Source: an uncultured Victivallales bacterium (GTDB lineage Bacteria; Verrucomicrobiota; Lentisphaeria; Victivallales; UBA1829). From it: a stretch of 64,000 bases of DNA. This document shows positions 50,691 through 60,645 of this stretch, piece after piece. Both the position numbers and the translations under genes were made by a program. The notes below the pieces were generated by a model. That model saw only the letters and a program-made list of their open reading frames with translations. It did no database searches and had not been told where the DNA came from. Numbering within the stretch: the first letter of the stretch is position 1; every line of letters begins with the position of its first letter. The stretch is taken from assembly GCA_944391115.1 (NCBI GenBank), contig CALXSJ010000013.1, positions 37,138 through 101,137 of the forward strand, given 5' to 3'.

Positions 50691-51533
50691 TCAGAAGACA
50701 ATGTTGTCAATCAGGCGTGTCGTGCCGAACCAGGCGGCGAGCGCGATCATGAGCGGCTTCTCCCCCTTTACCGGACACGGTTCCAGATCCTCCGCGTCCA
50801 CCGATTCCACGTAATCGACTTTGCCGCCTGCGGCCTCGATCTCCTTCGAAATGAATGCGGTGAGCTTTGCCGTATCCTTTTCTCCGGCTTCCGCCATCGC
50901 CTTTGCGGCGCGAAGGGAACGCGAAAGGACCAGCGCCCGTCCGCGTTCCTCCGGAGAAAGGTATTTGTTGCGCGAGCTTTTCGCCAGTCCGTCCGCTTCG
51001 CGTACAATCGGCGCAATCACCATCCGGATCGGGAAATTGAGATCGCGCACCATGCGCTTCAGGACGCGCGCCTGCTGGGCGTCCTTCTGACCGAACACGG
51101 CAATGTCCGGGAGCGTCGCATTGAACAGCTTCGCCACGACCGTCGTGACGCCGTTGAAATGGGTCGGACGGGTTTTTGCGCAAAGTCCTTTGGAGAGTTT
51201 GCTCTCCACGACCATGCAGGTGACCGGAGCCGGATACATCTCCGTGACGGTCGGCGCAAACACGGCATCCGCGTTCTTTTCCCGGAGCAGCGCGGCGTCA
51301 TGCTCGAAATCGCGCGGATAACTGTCGAAATCCTCGTTCGGCGCGAACTGGATCGGATTGACGAAAATCGTCACGACAACGGCGTCCGCCCCCGCGGCGC
51401 GCGCAGCGTCGATGAGCGAGAGATGCCCTTCATGAAGGAATCCCATTGTGGGAACAACCGCGACGGTTTTTCCCTCTTTTTTCCGGTCCATGGACCACTT
51501 CTGCATTTCCCTTATGGTTCTGATGATCTGCAT
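50691..51533 (-). CDS. panC: Pantothenate synthetase
   Basis: A 280-residue ligase joining pantoate and beta-alanine with ATP. The family motifs are clear: VPTMGFLHEGHLSLIDAA at 28-45 (HxGH-type), VVTIFVNPIQFAPNEDFD, PTHFNGVTTVVAKLFN, VFGQKDAQQ and the KSSRNKYLSPEER-like loop near 187. It starts 6 nt after the malic enzyme gene stops, so the two are in one unit with hisF upstream. Confidence 0.96.
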   Translation of the reverse strand: MQIIRTIREMQKWSMDRKKEGKTVAVVPTMGFLHEGHLSLIDAARAAGADAVVVTIFVNPIQFAPNEDFDSYPRDFEHDAALLREKNADAVFAPTVTEMYPAPVTCMVVESKLSKGLCAKTRPTHFNGVTTVVAKLFNATLPDIAVFGQKDAQQARVLKRMVRDLNFPIRMVIAPIVREADGLAKSSRNKYLSPEERGRALVLSRSLRAAKAMAEAGEKDTAKLTAFISKEIEAAGGKVDYVESVDAEDLEPCPVKGEKPLMIALAAWFGTTRLIDNIVF

Positions 51534-51539
51534 TTCAAC

Positions 51540-52883
51540 TCAGTACTCTTTTCCTGTTCTTGCCGCGACGCTCTTTTCATAGGCGTCGAGGTCGTCAATT
51601 TGAATTTGCGCGACACCCGTTTCCATGGCGGCCATCGCAACGTATTTCGCCACGCGGGGCACCACGCGGAAGTCGAACGGTTTCGGAATGACAAAAGTGT
51701 TCTTGAGCGGAATTTCGCCGTCGAACATGCCGTTTGCAGCATCCTCCGGATAGGCTTCGCAGAGAATCTTCCGGATGGAGGCGGGCATCGGTTCGCAGAC
51801 GATTTCGGCAAGCGCGCGGGAGGCCGCCAGCTTCATCGCCTCGTTGATGTCCGTTGCGCGGACATCCAGCGCGCCGCGGAAAATGCCGGGGAACCCGAGG
51901 ACGTTGTTGACCTGGTTCGGGAAGTCGGAGCGTCCGGTTCCGACGACGGCGGCGCCCGCCGCAAGCGCTTCGTCCGGAAAGATTTCCGGTTCCGGGTTCG
52001 CCATGGCGAAGACAACCGCGCCCGGCGCCATGCCGGCGACCATTTCGCGCGTCAGTGCTTTCGCCACGGAAACGCCCATGAAAACATCCGCGCCCCGGAT
52101 CGCGTCGGCAAGGGTTCTGCAGTCCGTGTCGCGCGCAAAACGCGCCTTTTCCGGATTGAGGTCGGTACGGCCGCTGCGGATCACGCCCTTCGAGTCGCAA
52201 AGCAGGAAGTTTTCGCGCCTTGCTCCTGCGGAGATGTAGTATTCGGCGCAGGCGATTCCGGCGGCCCCCGCCCCGTTCATGACGAAGCGGCAGTCCTCGA
52301 TCTTCTTGCCGACAAGCTTGAGCGCGTTGAGGATTCCGGCAAGAGAGATGATCGCGGTGCCGTGCTGGTCGTCATGGAACACGGGAATGCCCATGGCTTT
52401 CTTGAGGGTCTGCTCGACCTTGAAGCAGGCGGGCGCGCCGATGTCCTCCAGATTGATTCCGCCGAAGGAGGGTTCCAGCGTCCGGACCGCTTCGATGAGT
52501 TTGTCCGCGTCGGTTTTCCCGTCCGCGCCGTGGACGCTTCCGAGGCAGAGCGGAATCGCGTCAATGTCCGCGAAGGTCTTGAAAAGCACCGCCTTGCCCT
52601 CCATGACCGGCATTCCGGCTTCGGGACCGATGTTGCCGAGCCCGAGCACAGCCGTTCCGTCGCTCACAACCGCAACCGTGTTGGCGCGGTTCGTATATTT
52701 CCAGACATCGCCCGGATTCTTCCTGATTGCAAGGCAGGGCACGGCGACGCCGGGGGTGTAGGCCAGCGAAAGATCCTGCTGCGTCGCACAGGGTTTTGTG
52801 GTTACGACCTTGAGTTTGCCGGGAACGGGACTGCCGTGATACGCCAGAGCCTTTTCCGCGAGGGTTTGTTTGTTGTCGCTCAT
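51540..52883 (-). CDS. Malic enzyme (short bacterial NAD(P)-dependent type)
   Basis: A 447-residue enzyme from ATG 52883 ([11 protein letters not shown], with GGAGAAAG upstream). Key motifs are [11 protein letters not shown] (catalytic Tyr), [22 protein letters not shown] (catalytic Lys in GKAVLFK), the metal-binding [23 protein letters not shown], and the dinucleotide-binding [12 protein letters not shown]. It converts malate to pyruvate and CO2. It is the short form without the C-terminal phosphotransacetylase-like domain of MaeB. Cofactor choice is not clear. Sits between hisF and panC in the same direction. Confidence 0.92.
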   Translation of the reverse strand: MSDNKQTLAEKALAYHGSPVPGKLKVVTTKPCATQQDLSLAYTPGVAVPCLAIRKNPGDVWKYTNRANTVAVVSDGTAVLGLGNIGPEAGMPVMEGKAVLFKTFADIDAIPLCLGSVHGADGKTDADKLIEAVRTLEPSFGGINLEDIGAPACFKVEQTLKKAMGIPVFHDDQHGTAIISLAGILNALKLVGKKIEDCRFVMNGAGAAGIACAEYYISAGARRENFLLCDSKGVIRSGRTDLNPEKARFARDTDCRTLADAIRGADVFMGVSVAKALTREMVAGMAPGAVVFAMANPEPEIFPDEALAAGAAVVGTGRSDFPNQVNNVLGFPGIFRGALDVRATDINEAMKLAASRALAEIVCEPMPASIRKILCEAYPEDAANGMFDGEIPLKNTFVIPKPFDFRVVPRVAKYVAMAAMETGVAQIQIDDLDAYEKSVAARTGKEY

Positions 52884-52929
52884 TTTCGCTTTCTCCATGA
52901 CTATGGTGTAAAATCTGATAATGTCCGGA

Positions 52930-53694
52930 TCAAATCCTGACGGGAATGCCGCGGCCCTTCAGAAACGCCTTCGCCTCGGGAACGGTGAAGGTTCCGAAGT
53001 GGAAGATGCTGGCGGCGAGAACGGCGTCGGCCTTCCCCTGCGTGAATACCTCCGCGAGATGTTCCAGGTTTCCCGCTCCGCCGCTGGCAATGACCGGCAC
53101 GCCGACCGCCTCGACAACCGTTCTTGTCAGCTCGCAGTCGTATCCGTTCTTCGTGCCGTCGGCGTCCATGCTCGTCAGGAGAATCTCCCCCGCGCCGAGC
53201 GCCACGCCGCGTTTCGCCCATTCCAGCACGTCGATCCCGGTTCCGCGCCGCCCCCCGTGGGTGTAGACCTCCCATCTGCCGGACGTGCCGGGAACGCGGC
53301 GGGCATCGATCGCAAGCACAATGCACTGGGCGCCGAAACGTTCGGCCCCGGAACGGATCAGTTCCGGATCACGGACCGCCGCCGAGTTCAGGGAAACCTT
53401 GTCCGCGCCGGAGTTGAGCATTCTGCGGATGTCCTCGACGGTGCGGATCCCCCCGCCGACAGTCAGCGGGATGAAAACCTGCTCCGCAGTCCGGCGGATC
53501 ATGTCATACATGCTTGTGCGGTTGTCGCTGGTCGCCGTGATATCGAGGAAGACAAGTTCGTCCGCCCCCTGGCTGTTGTATTCCTTGGCGGCCTCGACGG
53601 GATCTCCCGCATCAATCAGATTGACGAAATTGACGCCCTTGACGACCCTGCCGTCCTTGACGTCGAGACACGGTATGATTCTCTTTGCAAACAT
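52930..53694 (-). CDS. hisF: Imidazole glycerol phosphate synthase cyclase subunit
   Basis: A 254-residue TIM-barrel enzyme from ATG 53694 (GGAG 5 nt upstream). [20 protein letters not shown] contains the catalytic Asp of strand 1, [13 protein letters not shown] follows, and [15 protein letters not shown] holds the second catalytic Asp; [12 protein letters not shown] binds phosphate. It cyclises PRFAR with ammonia from HisH to form IGP and AICAR. No other histidine gene is adjacent, so the pathway is dispersed. The longer frame upstream (to 54162) is antisense to the ATP-cone gene. Confidence 0.96.
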   Translation of the reverse strand: MFAKRIIPCLDVKDGRVVKGVNFVNLIDAGDPVEAAKEYNSQGADELVFLDITATSDNRTSMYDMIRRTAEQVFIPLTVGGGIRTVEDIRRMLNSGADKVSLNSAAVRDPELIRSGAERFGAQCIVLAIDARRVPGTSGRWEVYTHGGRRGTGIDVLEWAKRGVALGAGEILLTSMDADGTKNGYDCELTRTVVEAVGVPVIASGGAGNLEHLAEVFTQGKADAVLAASIFHFGTFTVPEAKAFLKGRGIPVRI

Positions 53695-53728
53695 CGAACT
53701 CCAGCCTTTCCGGAAAAATTGATCCGGT

Positions 53729-53757
53729 AATGTACATTTGGATTGATATTTTTTCAA
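53729..53757 (-). promoter_or_regulatory. hisF promoter
   Basis: Minus strand TTGAAA (53752-53757), 17-nt spacer, TACATT (53729-53734), 35 nt before the start at 53694. Confidence 0.55.
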
Positions 53758-53764
53758 AACCCTT

Positions 53765-53792
53765 TTGCAATTTATTCGCATGATGTTATAAT
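53765..53792 (+). promoter_or_regulatory. Promoter of ATP-cone-like gene
   Basis: TTGCAA (53765-53770), 16-nt spacer, TATAAT (53787-53792). Back to back with the hisF promoter. It supports the ATG at 53827 rather than 53743 or 53794. Confidence 0.6.
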
Positions 53793-53826
53793 TATGCAAT
53801 TCCAGAAGAGGGTGGAAAATCAGAAA

Positions 53827-54774
53827 ATGATAGAAATCAGTTCCAATGCTCTCAGCATTCTGTATCCGGACGGAACGTCGGCTGTCTTCGATGCCGCCGA
53901 ACTGAGCGCACGGATCGCCAGAAGCTGCCATGACGCGGGAACGGCGGACGCATGGATCGCGGACGATATCGCCCTTTCCGTTGAATTCGCGCTCCAGAAG
54001 CATCTTCAGCAATCCGGGAGAAAAAGCATCCCTCTTGCCGAAATAGAGTCCCGTGTCGTCAGCATTCTGGAGGATGCCGGTTACGCCGACGCGGCGGAAA
54101 AATTTCTCTCCGGCGAACGCCCGCCCGGAGAAATGGGAAAAATCACACAGGCGGATGTGCACGGCTTTCTGCTTTCAAAACTGCAGCTGGACCCGGAAGA
54201 GGCCGATGCCGTCGCAGTCAAGGTAATCTCCGCCATGCATGCGATCAGGGCGGAAAGGTGTTCCGTCCGCCTGATCCTGGAGCTTGCACGCCATTTCCGC
54301 GAGACAGCCGCGGAAAACCGTCCGGCGGTGCGCCCGGTCCGGCCGGGTAAAGCCTCGCCGCCGCCCGCACCAGGAGAGATCGCGGCCCGTCTCCCGGAAT
54401 CCCAGCGCCGTTATATGAAAGAGGGGATTCTTGCGCTTCGCACGGGAAGCGCCCTCTTCGAGTCCATCCGCCTGGATGTCGATTTCCATCCGCTGATGAA
54501 GAACCTGCCTTTTGCTCCGCCGGTGACGGAGCTTCTGCTCGCGCCGCGTCTGATGGAGTGCGCCGAAGCCGCGGACAGCGTCTGCCGCGCCGCGGAAGAG
54601 TGCTGCGGCAATCCGGAACTCCCTCTGGTCGTCACGCTTCTTCATGCGAAAGAGTTTGTCAGAAGCCGAATGCTGTGCGAAGAGGAGGATTCCGTGACAC
54701 GCTGCGCGCGGAGTCTTTCCGATTATTTCTGTTCCATGCTGCGGGAAAGGCCGTTCAAGGTGTTCTGCCGCTGA
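53827..54774 (+). CDS. ATP-cone-like domain protein of unknown function
   Basis: A 315-residue protein from ATG 53827. Residues 3-100 look like an ATP-cone, the nucleotide-sensing domain of NrdR and ribonucleotide reductases: [62 protein letters not shown] second, weaker copy may follow ([25 protein letters not shown]). The rest, residues 190-315, is mostly helical and not recognised; no ribonucleotide-reductase catalytic motif or zinc ribbon is present. It could be a stand-alone nucleotide sensor. The Sel1 gene follows after 68 nt with its own possible promoter. Confidence 0.65.
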   Translation: MIEISSNALSILYPDGTSAVFDAAELSARIARSCHDAGTADAWIADDIALSVEFALQKHLQQSGRKSIPLAEIESRVVSILEDAGYADAAEKFLSGERPPGEMGKITQADVHGFLLSKLQLDPEEADAVAVKVISAMHAIRAERCSVRLILELARHFRETAAENRPAVRPVRPGKASPPPAPGEIAARLPESQRRYMKEGILALRTGSALFESIRLDVDFHPLMKNLPFAPPVTELLLAPRLMECAEAADSVCRAAEECCGNPELPLVVTLLHAKEFVRSRMLCEEEDSVTRCARSLSDYFCSMLRERPFKVFCR

Positions 54775-54842
54775 TTTTTTCTGCAGATTTGCAAAATAAA
54801 GTTCGGGATGTAAATTTTTCTTCTGGAAGGAGATGGGGGTTT

Positions 54843-57800
54843 ATGAAAAATTGCATTGTTTTTGCCGTTTTGCTGCTTTCTTTCGGAATCGCGGGAGCGG
54901 ATTCCTACCCTGAACTGATGGATCAGGCGGAAAAGCTGATGAACCGCCGCTATGAAAAGGGATCGCGCGCCTATAAAATCAAGTCCGCAGAACTCGACGA
55001 GATCCTGGAAAGCAGGGAAACCAAAGCGGAAAAAATCGCCCGGCTGAAAAAATTCATCGCGGAATTTCAGGTCCGGCGGACAGGACAGCCCGCGACACGG
55101 GAAAGCGTCCGCGCACAGGTTGTAGCGTATCTGCGCGATGTGAAACAGTGCGAGGCGGAAGCGCAAAACGGCAATTCCGCCGCACAGTTCGCCCTTGGTC
55201 TGCACTACTGGAACAGGAAAAATCCACAACGCAATCTCCGTCTTGCAGTGAAATGGGCGCAGCGGGCCGCGCAGAGCGGGTTTTCCGACGCCTCCGTGCT
55301 TGTCGCGACGATCCTTCTGGAAGGCGGCGACGGCGTGGACCGGAACCCGGCGGAAGGAGTGCGTCTTCTCTGCGATGCCGCAGAACAGGGCAATGCCGAA
55401 GCCATGGCATACCTCGGCCATTTGTACACGGAAGGCGATGTCGTGACTCAGGACCGGGCCATGGCCTTCCAGTGGTACCGGAAAGCCGCGGAAAACGGAA
55501 TTGCCGCCTGCATGTATCTGACCGCCATGGCATATTATCAGGGGCTCGGGATCGCGCAGTCCGATTCCCAGGCGCTGGCATGGTTCCGGAAGGCGGCGGA
55601 AGCCGGCTGGCATCCGGCTTGCCTGATGCTCGGGAAAATGTATGAGCAGGGAAAAGGCACCGCGGTGAATTACACCGAGGCGTTCCAGTGGTTCGAACGC
55701 GCGGCAAAGCACGATGCCGAGGCGTATCTCCGGCTCGGAGAAATGTACATGGACGCCAAGGGTGTCGCCCGGGACGACCGGAAGGCGACAGCCTGCTTCC
55801 TCGAATGCGCCAAACGCAATGCGCTGACGCCTGACGGAGCATACCGTCTCGCAACGCTGTATTACCGCAACGGCGATCCGGTCAATGCCGAAGCGTTTTT
55901 CCGGAAAGCCGCCGAAAGCGTCCCGATGGCGAACTACCCTCTCGGCGAAATGGCCTTCAGGCGCAAACAGTATGACCGGGCGATGGAATATTTTCTCGCG
56001 CTGGAGAAAGCCGTTCCGGAACACCCCGGAGCGGCATGGTACATGGGATTGATTTACGACATGCCCGCATACAGAGGACACGATTCCGGAAAAGCGCTGA
56101 AATGCTTCCGGATCGCGGCGGACGGCGGGAACAGGGAAGCCGCGCTGCGGCTCGGGAAAGTCTATGCGGAACGTTCGGGAAAACTGACGGACGCCGAACG
56201 CTCCGAAGCGCTGAGACTCCTTCTTCCTTCGGCAAAGGAAGGCAGCGCGGATGCGATGCGGAAAGTCGGCGAGCTGTATCTGACGGGCGGGAAGGCGTCC
56301 GAGGCCCTGAAATGGTTCCGGCACGCGGCGAAAGAGGGGGATGTGAAAGCCATGTATCGTTTGAGCCTCCTTTACAGCGGGGGAAAATATGTGCCGCGCA
56401 ACTACGACGTCGCGGTAAGCTGGCTCCAGAAAGGCGTGGACCGCCAGGATGTCGATTCCATTATCCGGCTCGGTCAGCTGTACTATGAGGGGAAAGGCGT
56501 CGTACGGGACGGGAAACGCGCCTTTCTTCTGTTCGGCAAGGCGGCCGAACTCGGCAATCCGCATGTCGCGGCGTATCTCGGAAAAATGTATTATGAAGGC
56601 GACGGCGTGAAGCAGGATTATGCAAAGGCTTATGAGCTTCTCTCCCGCGCCATGCCCGGTTCCGTCGCTTATCCCGGGGTCAATGTTTCCGCGATTTACG
56701 GGAAAATGCACTATTACGGGCGCGGCGTGAAACAGGATTACGCGATGGCGGCAAAGTTTCTGCCTGCCGGAGGGAAAGATCCGGAATGTCTGTTTCTGCT
56801 CGGGGAGATGTATCACGAGGGGCTCGGGGTCAAAGCCGACCAGAAGAAGGCGCTCGAATACCTGAACCGCTCCGCCGATCTCGGCTACGTTCCGGCGATG
56901 GCGATGCTCGGGACCATGTATTTCGAGGGAAAGGGAACGCCGAAGGATTACGAGATGGCGGTGCGCTGGCTCAAGCCCGCCGCCGACCGGGGGGATCTGC
57001 CGTCGAGCAAACTGCTGGCGGAAATCTATGTCAGCGGAAAGAGTCTGGTGCGCGACGACGAAGCCGCCCTGCGCTACTTCCGGACACTTGCCTCCAAAGG
57101 GGATGTCAAGGCGATGTATGAATGCGGCATGATGTATCTCGAAGGGAAAGGAGCCGCAAAGGATCCCGAACAGGCGCTGAATTATTTCAGGAACGCGTCC
57201 GACAAAGGGGACGTCAGAGCCTCTTTCCTCTGCGGAAAACTGGAAAAGGACAAAGCCAAGGCCGCACAGTATTACAAAATCGCCGCGGACAACGGCAATC
57301 CTGAGGCGGCAAAGATCTATCTCGGTTTGAATGAGCGGGGGATTGTTCAAAATTCCGTGGATTCTCCGGAAAAATATCTGAAACAGCTTGCGTCAGGCGG
57401 AGATGCCGATGCCATGCTCGCACTGGCGCGCAGAGCGGAAAAGCCGGAGGAGGCGCTCGCCTGGTATGAAAAGTCCGCCGCGAAGAACAACATCAGCGCA
57501 AAAGCGCATCTGGCACGTCTCTACGCGGAAGGGAAATCCGTGAAAAAGGATTCGAAAAAGGCGCTGGAACTGGCAAAGGCGGCCGCGGGGAAAAAGGATC
57601 TTGCGGCGATGACGCTTCTCGGACGAATGTATTACGAGGGGGACGGCGTGGAAAAATCCTCTGCCGAAGCCATGAAGTATCTGCTGGAACCGGCGGAAAA
57701 GGGCGACGCCTATGCCATTGAGAAGGTCGGGCGGATGCTCTATGACGCGCGCGATTACGCAAAGGCGGAAAAATACCTGGAAGCCTCCGTGAAGAAAAAC

Positions 57801-58244
57801 GGCAGCCCGGAAGACATGTTCCGCCTCGGAATGATCGCTTATCGCGGCGACGGCGTGAAACAGGATTTTTCGAAGGCCTACGACTGGTTCGTTCAGGCGG
57901 CGGAAAGGAAAAGCCATGACGCGATGCGCCAGATCGGACGCATGCACTACCGCGGCGACGGAATCACGCAGGATTACGCGCGCGCCATGACCTGGTTCAA
58001 GGCGGCGGCCGCCGAAGGCAGCGCAGGCGCGATGTACGATGTCGGAAACATGTATTACAACGGCAACGGCGTAAGCCCCGACTACACGGAGGCGCTCCGC
58101 TGGTTCCGGATGGCGGCGGAAAAGGGCGATGTCGTGGCGATGCAGTTCCTCTCCATCATGTACAAGGAGGGAATCGGCGTGGCGAAAAACAACGTGGAGT
58201 CCATGCGCTGGCGCAAAGCCGCGGAGAAGGCGCGGCGCAACTGA
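54843..58244 (+). CDS. Exported giant Sel1-repeat protein
   Basis: A 1133-residue protein behind GAAGGAG. Residues 1-20 are a signal peptide (MKNCIVFAVLLLSFGIAGAD). After a charged segment (25-85), the whole remainder is Sel1/TPR-like repeats of about 36 residues. The repeated pattern is A-x-x-x-L-G-x-M-Y-x-x-G-x-G-V-x-x-D-Y-x-x-A-x-x-W-F-x-x-A-A-x-x-G. By eye there are more than 25 copies; some, near 480-560 and 810-860, are degenerate. Such solenoids bind partner proteins. The last repeats (from about 900) are the most uniform, suggesting recent duplication. Probably periplasmic. Genes next to it give no partner. Confidence 0.92.
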   Translation: MKNCIVFAVLLLSFGIAGADSYPELMDQAEKLMNRRYEKGSRAYKIKSAELDEILESRETKAEKIARLKKFIAEFQVRRTGQPATRESVRAQVVAYLRDVKQCEAEAQNGNSAAQFALGLHYWNRKNPQRNLRLAVKWAQRAAQSGFSDASVLVATILLEGGDGVDRNPAEGVRLLCDAAEQGNAEAMAYLGHLYTEGDVVTQDRAMAFQWYRKAAENGIAACMYLTAMAYYQGLGIAQSDSQALAWFRKAAEAGWHPACLMLGKMYEQGKGTAVNYTEAFQWFERAAKHDAEAYLRLGEMYMDAKGVARDDRKATACFLECAKRNALTPDGAYRLATLYYRNGDPVNAEAFFRKAAESVPMANYPLGEMAFRRKQYDRAMEYFLALEKAVPEHPGAAWYMGLIYDMPAYRGHDSGKALKCFRIAADGGNREAALRLGKVYAERSGKLTDAERSEALRLLLPSAKEGSADAMRKVGELYLTGGKASEALKWFRHAAKEGDVKAMYRLSLLYSGGKYVPRNYDVAVSWLQKGVDRQDVDSIIRLGQLYYEGKGVVRDGKRAFLLFGKAAELGNPHVAAYLGKMYYEGDGVKQDYAKAYELLSRAMPGSVAYPGVNVSAIYGKMHYYGRGVKQDYAMAAKFLPAGGKDPECLFLLGEMYHEGLGVKADQKKALEYLNRSADLGYVPAMAMLGTMYFEGKGTPKDYEMAVRWLKPAADRGDLPSSKLLAEIYVSGKSLVRDDEAALRYFRTLASKGDVKAMYECGMMYLEGKGAAKDPEQALNYFRNASDKGDVRASFLCGKLEKDKAKAAQYYKIAADNGNPEAAKIYLGLNERGIVQNSVDSPEKYLKQLASGGDADAMLALARRAEKPEEALAWYEKSAAKNNISAKAHLARLYAEGKSVKKDSKKALELAKAAAGKKDLAAMTLLGRMYYEGDGVEKSSAEAMKYLLEPAEKGDAYAIEKVGRMLYDARDYAKAEKYLEASVKKNGSPEDMFRLGMIAYRGDGVKQDFSKAYDWFVQAAERKSHDAMRQIGRMHYRGDGITQDYARAMTWFKAAAAEGSAGAMYDVGNMYYNGNGVSPDYTEALRWFRMAAEKGDVVAMQFLSIMYKEGIGVAKNNVESMRWRKAAEKARRN

Positions 58245-58276
58245 AAAAGACCCGGATTGCCGCGAGCAGGTCGATC

Positions 58277-59491
58277 ATGCCGGAAAATTCTCTCATGCGC
58301 ATGGAAAAAGTGGAGATTCACGGGTTCTCCTTCGGCGGACGCGCCGTCGGGCGACGGGCGGACGGGAAGATCTGTTTCGTGCGCGGCGCAATCCCCGGGG
58401 AAACGGTGCGCGTGCGGATCACGGGTGAGAAGAAACGTTATTCCGAAGGCGTGCTTTCCGAAATCCTGACATGCTCTCCGCTGCGCAGGGAGACATGCTG
58501 TCCGAATCCGTGTCCCGGATGCTCCTATGCGCACGTTCCCTATGAAACGGAACTGGAATGGAAACAGCGTCAGTTCGAATCCTTTCTTGTCCGCGGGGGT
58601 CTTGCGGAACAGGAGGCGATCCGTCCGCCCGCAGGGGCGCGAAGCCGGACGGGATGGAGAAACAAGCTCAAGCTTTCTCTGGAACACGCGCCGGACGGCT
58701 CCGTTCATGCCGGATACCGGGCGGAGGACAATGTCTCCCTGATTGAAGTCCGTGACTGCCTGCTTGCCGCAAAGGAGATTCAGGAAGCCTGTCAGGGCGG
58801 CGAATGGAAAAAGCATGTTTCGCGCGGAGACCGTGCCGTGACATTCCGGCATACGCCCGCGGACGGGGTCTGCTTCTTCACGGATTCCGTCCGCCCCGCC
58901 GTGCCGCTTCTGACGGAAACCATTGCAGGATTCGGCGAATTCCGGACGCCCGCGGAATCCTTTTTCCAGATCAACACGGAAATGTCCGGGATCCTTGCGG
59001 AATGTGTCGTCTCCCTTGTGGAACGCTGTCCGGCCGGATGTCTGCTGGAGCCCTATTGCGGCGCCGGATGCTTTTCCATCGCCATCGCGGAACGCCGCCG
59101 GGACATGCGCTGCCGCGGCGTGGAAATCGATCCCCGCTCCATCGTGTGCGCGAAAGAAAATGCGGCGCGTCACGGCGTCGCGGACCGATGCGGTTTCTTT
59201 GCGGGCGACGCGGGAAAGAATCTGCCGCGTCTCCTGCGCGGAATGCCCCCGGAAAAGACGCTTCTCCTGACCGATCCGCCCCGAACCGGAATGGACCGCC
59301 GGATGCTGGAAGAGATCATGAAAAACCGGATCGGATGGATTCTCTACGTCTCCTGTGCGCCGGACACGCTGGCACGCGATCTTGCCGTTCTCCGGACGGG
59401 AGGATACCGCGTTCTCGAATCCGGCCTGATCGACATGTTTCCCTCCACCGCGCATTTTGAAACAGTGACATTGCTAAAATGCAGTTCATAA
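58277..59491 (+). CDS. RlmD/TrmA-type 5-methyluridine RNA methyltransferase
   Basis: A 404-residue SAM-dependent enzyme. An N-terminal TRAM-like domain (MEKVEIHGFSFGGRAVGR) is followed by the cysteine cluster CCPNPCPGCSYAHV near 75-88, which would hold an iron-sulfur centre as in RlmD. The methyltransferase part has LEPYCGAGCFSIAIAE (SAM site), LLTDPPRTGMD, and the catalytic cysteine in LYVSCAPDTLARDL. It adds a methyl group to C5 of uridine in 23S rRNA or tRNA; which one cannot be told. The start at 58277 could instead be ATG 58295 or 58301. Starts 32 nt after the Sel1 gene. Confidence 0.9.
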   Translation: MPENSLMRMEKVEIHGFSFGGRAVGRRADGKICFVRGAIPGETVRVRITGEKKRYSEGVLSEILTCSPLRRETCCPNPCPGCSYAHVPYETELEWKQRQFESFLVRGGLAEQEAIRPPAGARSRTGWRNKLKLSLEHAPDGSVHAGYRAEDNVSLIEVRDCLLAAKEIQEACQGGEWKKHVSRGDRAVTFRHTPADGVCFFTDSVRPAVPLLTETIAGFGEFRTPAESFFQINTEMSGILAECVVSLVERCPAGCLLEPYCGAGCFSIAIAERRRDMRCRGVEIDPRSIVCAKENAARHGVADRCGFFAGDAGKNLPRLLRGMPPEKTLLLTDPPRTGMDRRMLEEIMKNRIGWILYVSCAPDTLARDLAVLRTGGYRVLESGLIDMFPSTAHFETVTLLKCSS

Positions 59492-59499
59492 GCTATATT
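59471..59499 (+). promoter_or_regulatory. radC-acpS promoter
   Basis: TTGCTA (59471-59476), 17-nt spacer, TATATT (59494-59499), 43 nt before ATG 59543. The -35 box lies inside the end of the methyltransferase gene. Confidence 0.55.
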
Positions 59500-59542
59500 A
59501 CATGAAAACAGAACGACAGGCGGAACAGGAGCGGAAACACTT

Positions 59543-60220
59543 ATGGAACAGGAGAAGGACGGGCATCGCGGGCGGCTCCGTTCGCGGTATCTCAAAGCCG
59601 GCGGGGACGGATTCACCGATTACGACATCATCGAGCTGATTCTGACGTATGCCATTCCGCGCCGCGACGTGAAGCCGGTCGCCAGGGAGCTCCTGCGGAA
59701 ATTCAAGGATGTCGCCGGGATCATGGACGCGGACGCCAAGGAAATCAGCGAGATCTCCGGCATGGGTTCCAACTCCGCGCTGCTCTTCCGCCTCATGCGC
59801 GACATCTGCGTCCGCTATCTGGAGAACAAGGTGCGCGACGTGGACGTGATCTCCTCTCCGGAAAAACTGATTGACTACGCCCGCATGAAACTTGCCGGTT
59901 ATGCGGACGAGGTCATCATGGTGATCTGCCTGAACACCAAGAACCATGTCATCGACGCGGAGATCGTCTCCCGGGGCACCATCGACGCGGCAGTGATCTA
60001 TCCGCGCACGATCGCCGCGGACGCACTGCGGAAAAAAGCGGCCGGCGTAATTATCGTCCACAATCACCCGAGCGGCGTCACGCAGCCCTCCATGGCGGAC
60101 CGCGAGTTCACACGCGCCGTCGCCGAAGCCCTGAAGCTGCTCGACATTCATCTGCTGGACCACCTGATCGTTTCACGGAGCAATGCGTTCAGCTTCAATG
60201 AACACCGTCTTTTACGCTAG
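59543..60220 (+). CDS. radC: RadC-family JAB-domain protein
   Basis: A 225-residue protein with an N-terminal helix-hairpin-helix part (FTDYDIIELILTYAIPRRDVK, ISGMGSNSALLF) and a C-terminal JAB/MPN metalloprotease-like domain with the zinc motif HNHPSG near 173-178 and Asp in ADREFT. RadC was once thought to act in DNA repair, but its role is unproven. Length is normal. It starts the operon with acpS, whose ATG comes 9 nt after the radC stop. Confidence 0.94.
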   Translation: MEQEKDGHRGRLRSRYLKAGGDGFTDYDIIELILTYAIPRRDVKPVARELLRKFKDVAGIMDADAKEISEISGMGSNSALLFRLMRDICVRYLENKVRDVDVISSPEKLIDYARMKLAGYADEVIMVICLNTKNHVIDAEIVSRGTIDAAVIYPRTIAADALRKKAAGVIIVHNHPSGVTQPSMADREFTRAVAEALKLLDIHLLDHLIVSRSNAFSFNEHRLLR

Positions 60221-60229
60221 GAGCGCGGC

Positions 60230-60601
60230 ATGATTATCGGACTCGGAACGGATATCACGGACTGCGCGCGCATCGAAAGAATGATCCTCCGTCACGGAGA
60301 AACCTTCCGGAGCCGCGTGCTGACCGAGGAAGAGTGCGCGGAATGCACGGGAACATCCTATCTCGCCGGACGCTGGTGCGCAAAGGAGGCTCTCTCCAAG
60401 GCGCTCGGCACGGGAATCGGCGCGCAATGCGCATTCGGGGAGATCCGCGTGCTGCGCGATCCCGCCAGCGGACGCCCCGTCATGACGCTGTCCGGCAATG
60501 CGAAACGCACCGCGGACGCTCTCGGCGTGAAACGGATTCATCTATCCATCAGCCACGAGAAGCATTACGCCGTGGCAACCGTGATCCTGGAAAGCGACTG
60601 A
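60230..60601 (+). CDS. acpS: Holo-(acyl-carrier-protein) synthase
   Basis: A 123-residue 4'-phosphopantetheinyl transferase. MIIGLGTDITDCARIERMI at the start has the metal-binding Asp (GTDIxxxxRI), and RWCAKEALSKALGTGIG has the second ligand Glu. It transfers phosphopantetheine from CoA onto ACP. The length is typical. The gene is the last of the radC unit and converges on the alpha-galactosidase gene. Confidence 0.95.
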   Translation: MIIGLGTDITDCARIERMILRHGETFRSRVLTEEECAECTGTSYLAGRWCAKEALSKALGTGIGAQCAFGEIRVLRDPASGRPVMTLSGNAKRTADALGVKRIHLSISHEKHYAVATVILESD

Positions 60602-60645
60602 CCGCCTTTCTCCGGCCCCTCCCTCGAAAGGGAGATCCGCGCACT

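Noticed and set aside
54723..57350. 875-codon minus-strand frame opposite the Sel1 gene
   Set aside because: It is antisense to a repetitive gene, which makes its apparent internal repeats meaningless.
54843..58244. DNA repeat array or CRISPR in the Sel1 gene
   Set aside because: Periodicity is at protein level (about 36 residues) with diverged nucleotides, not conserved DNA repeats.
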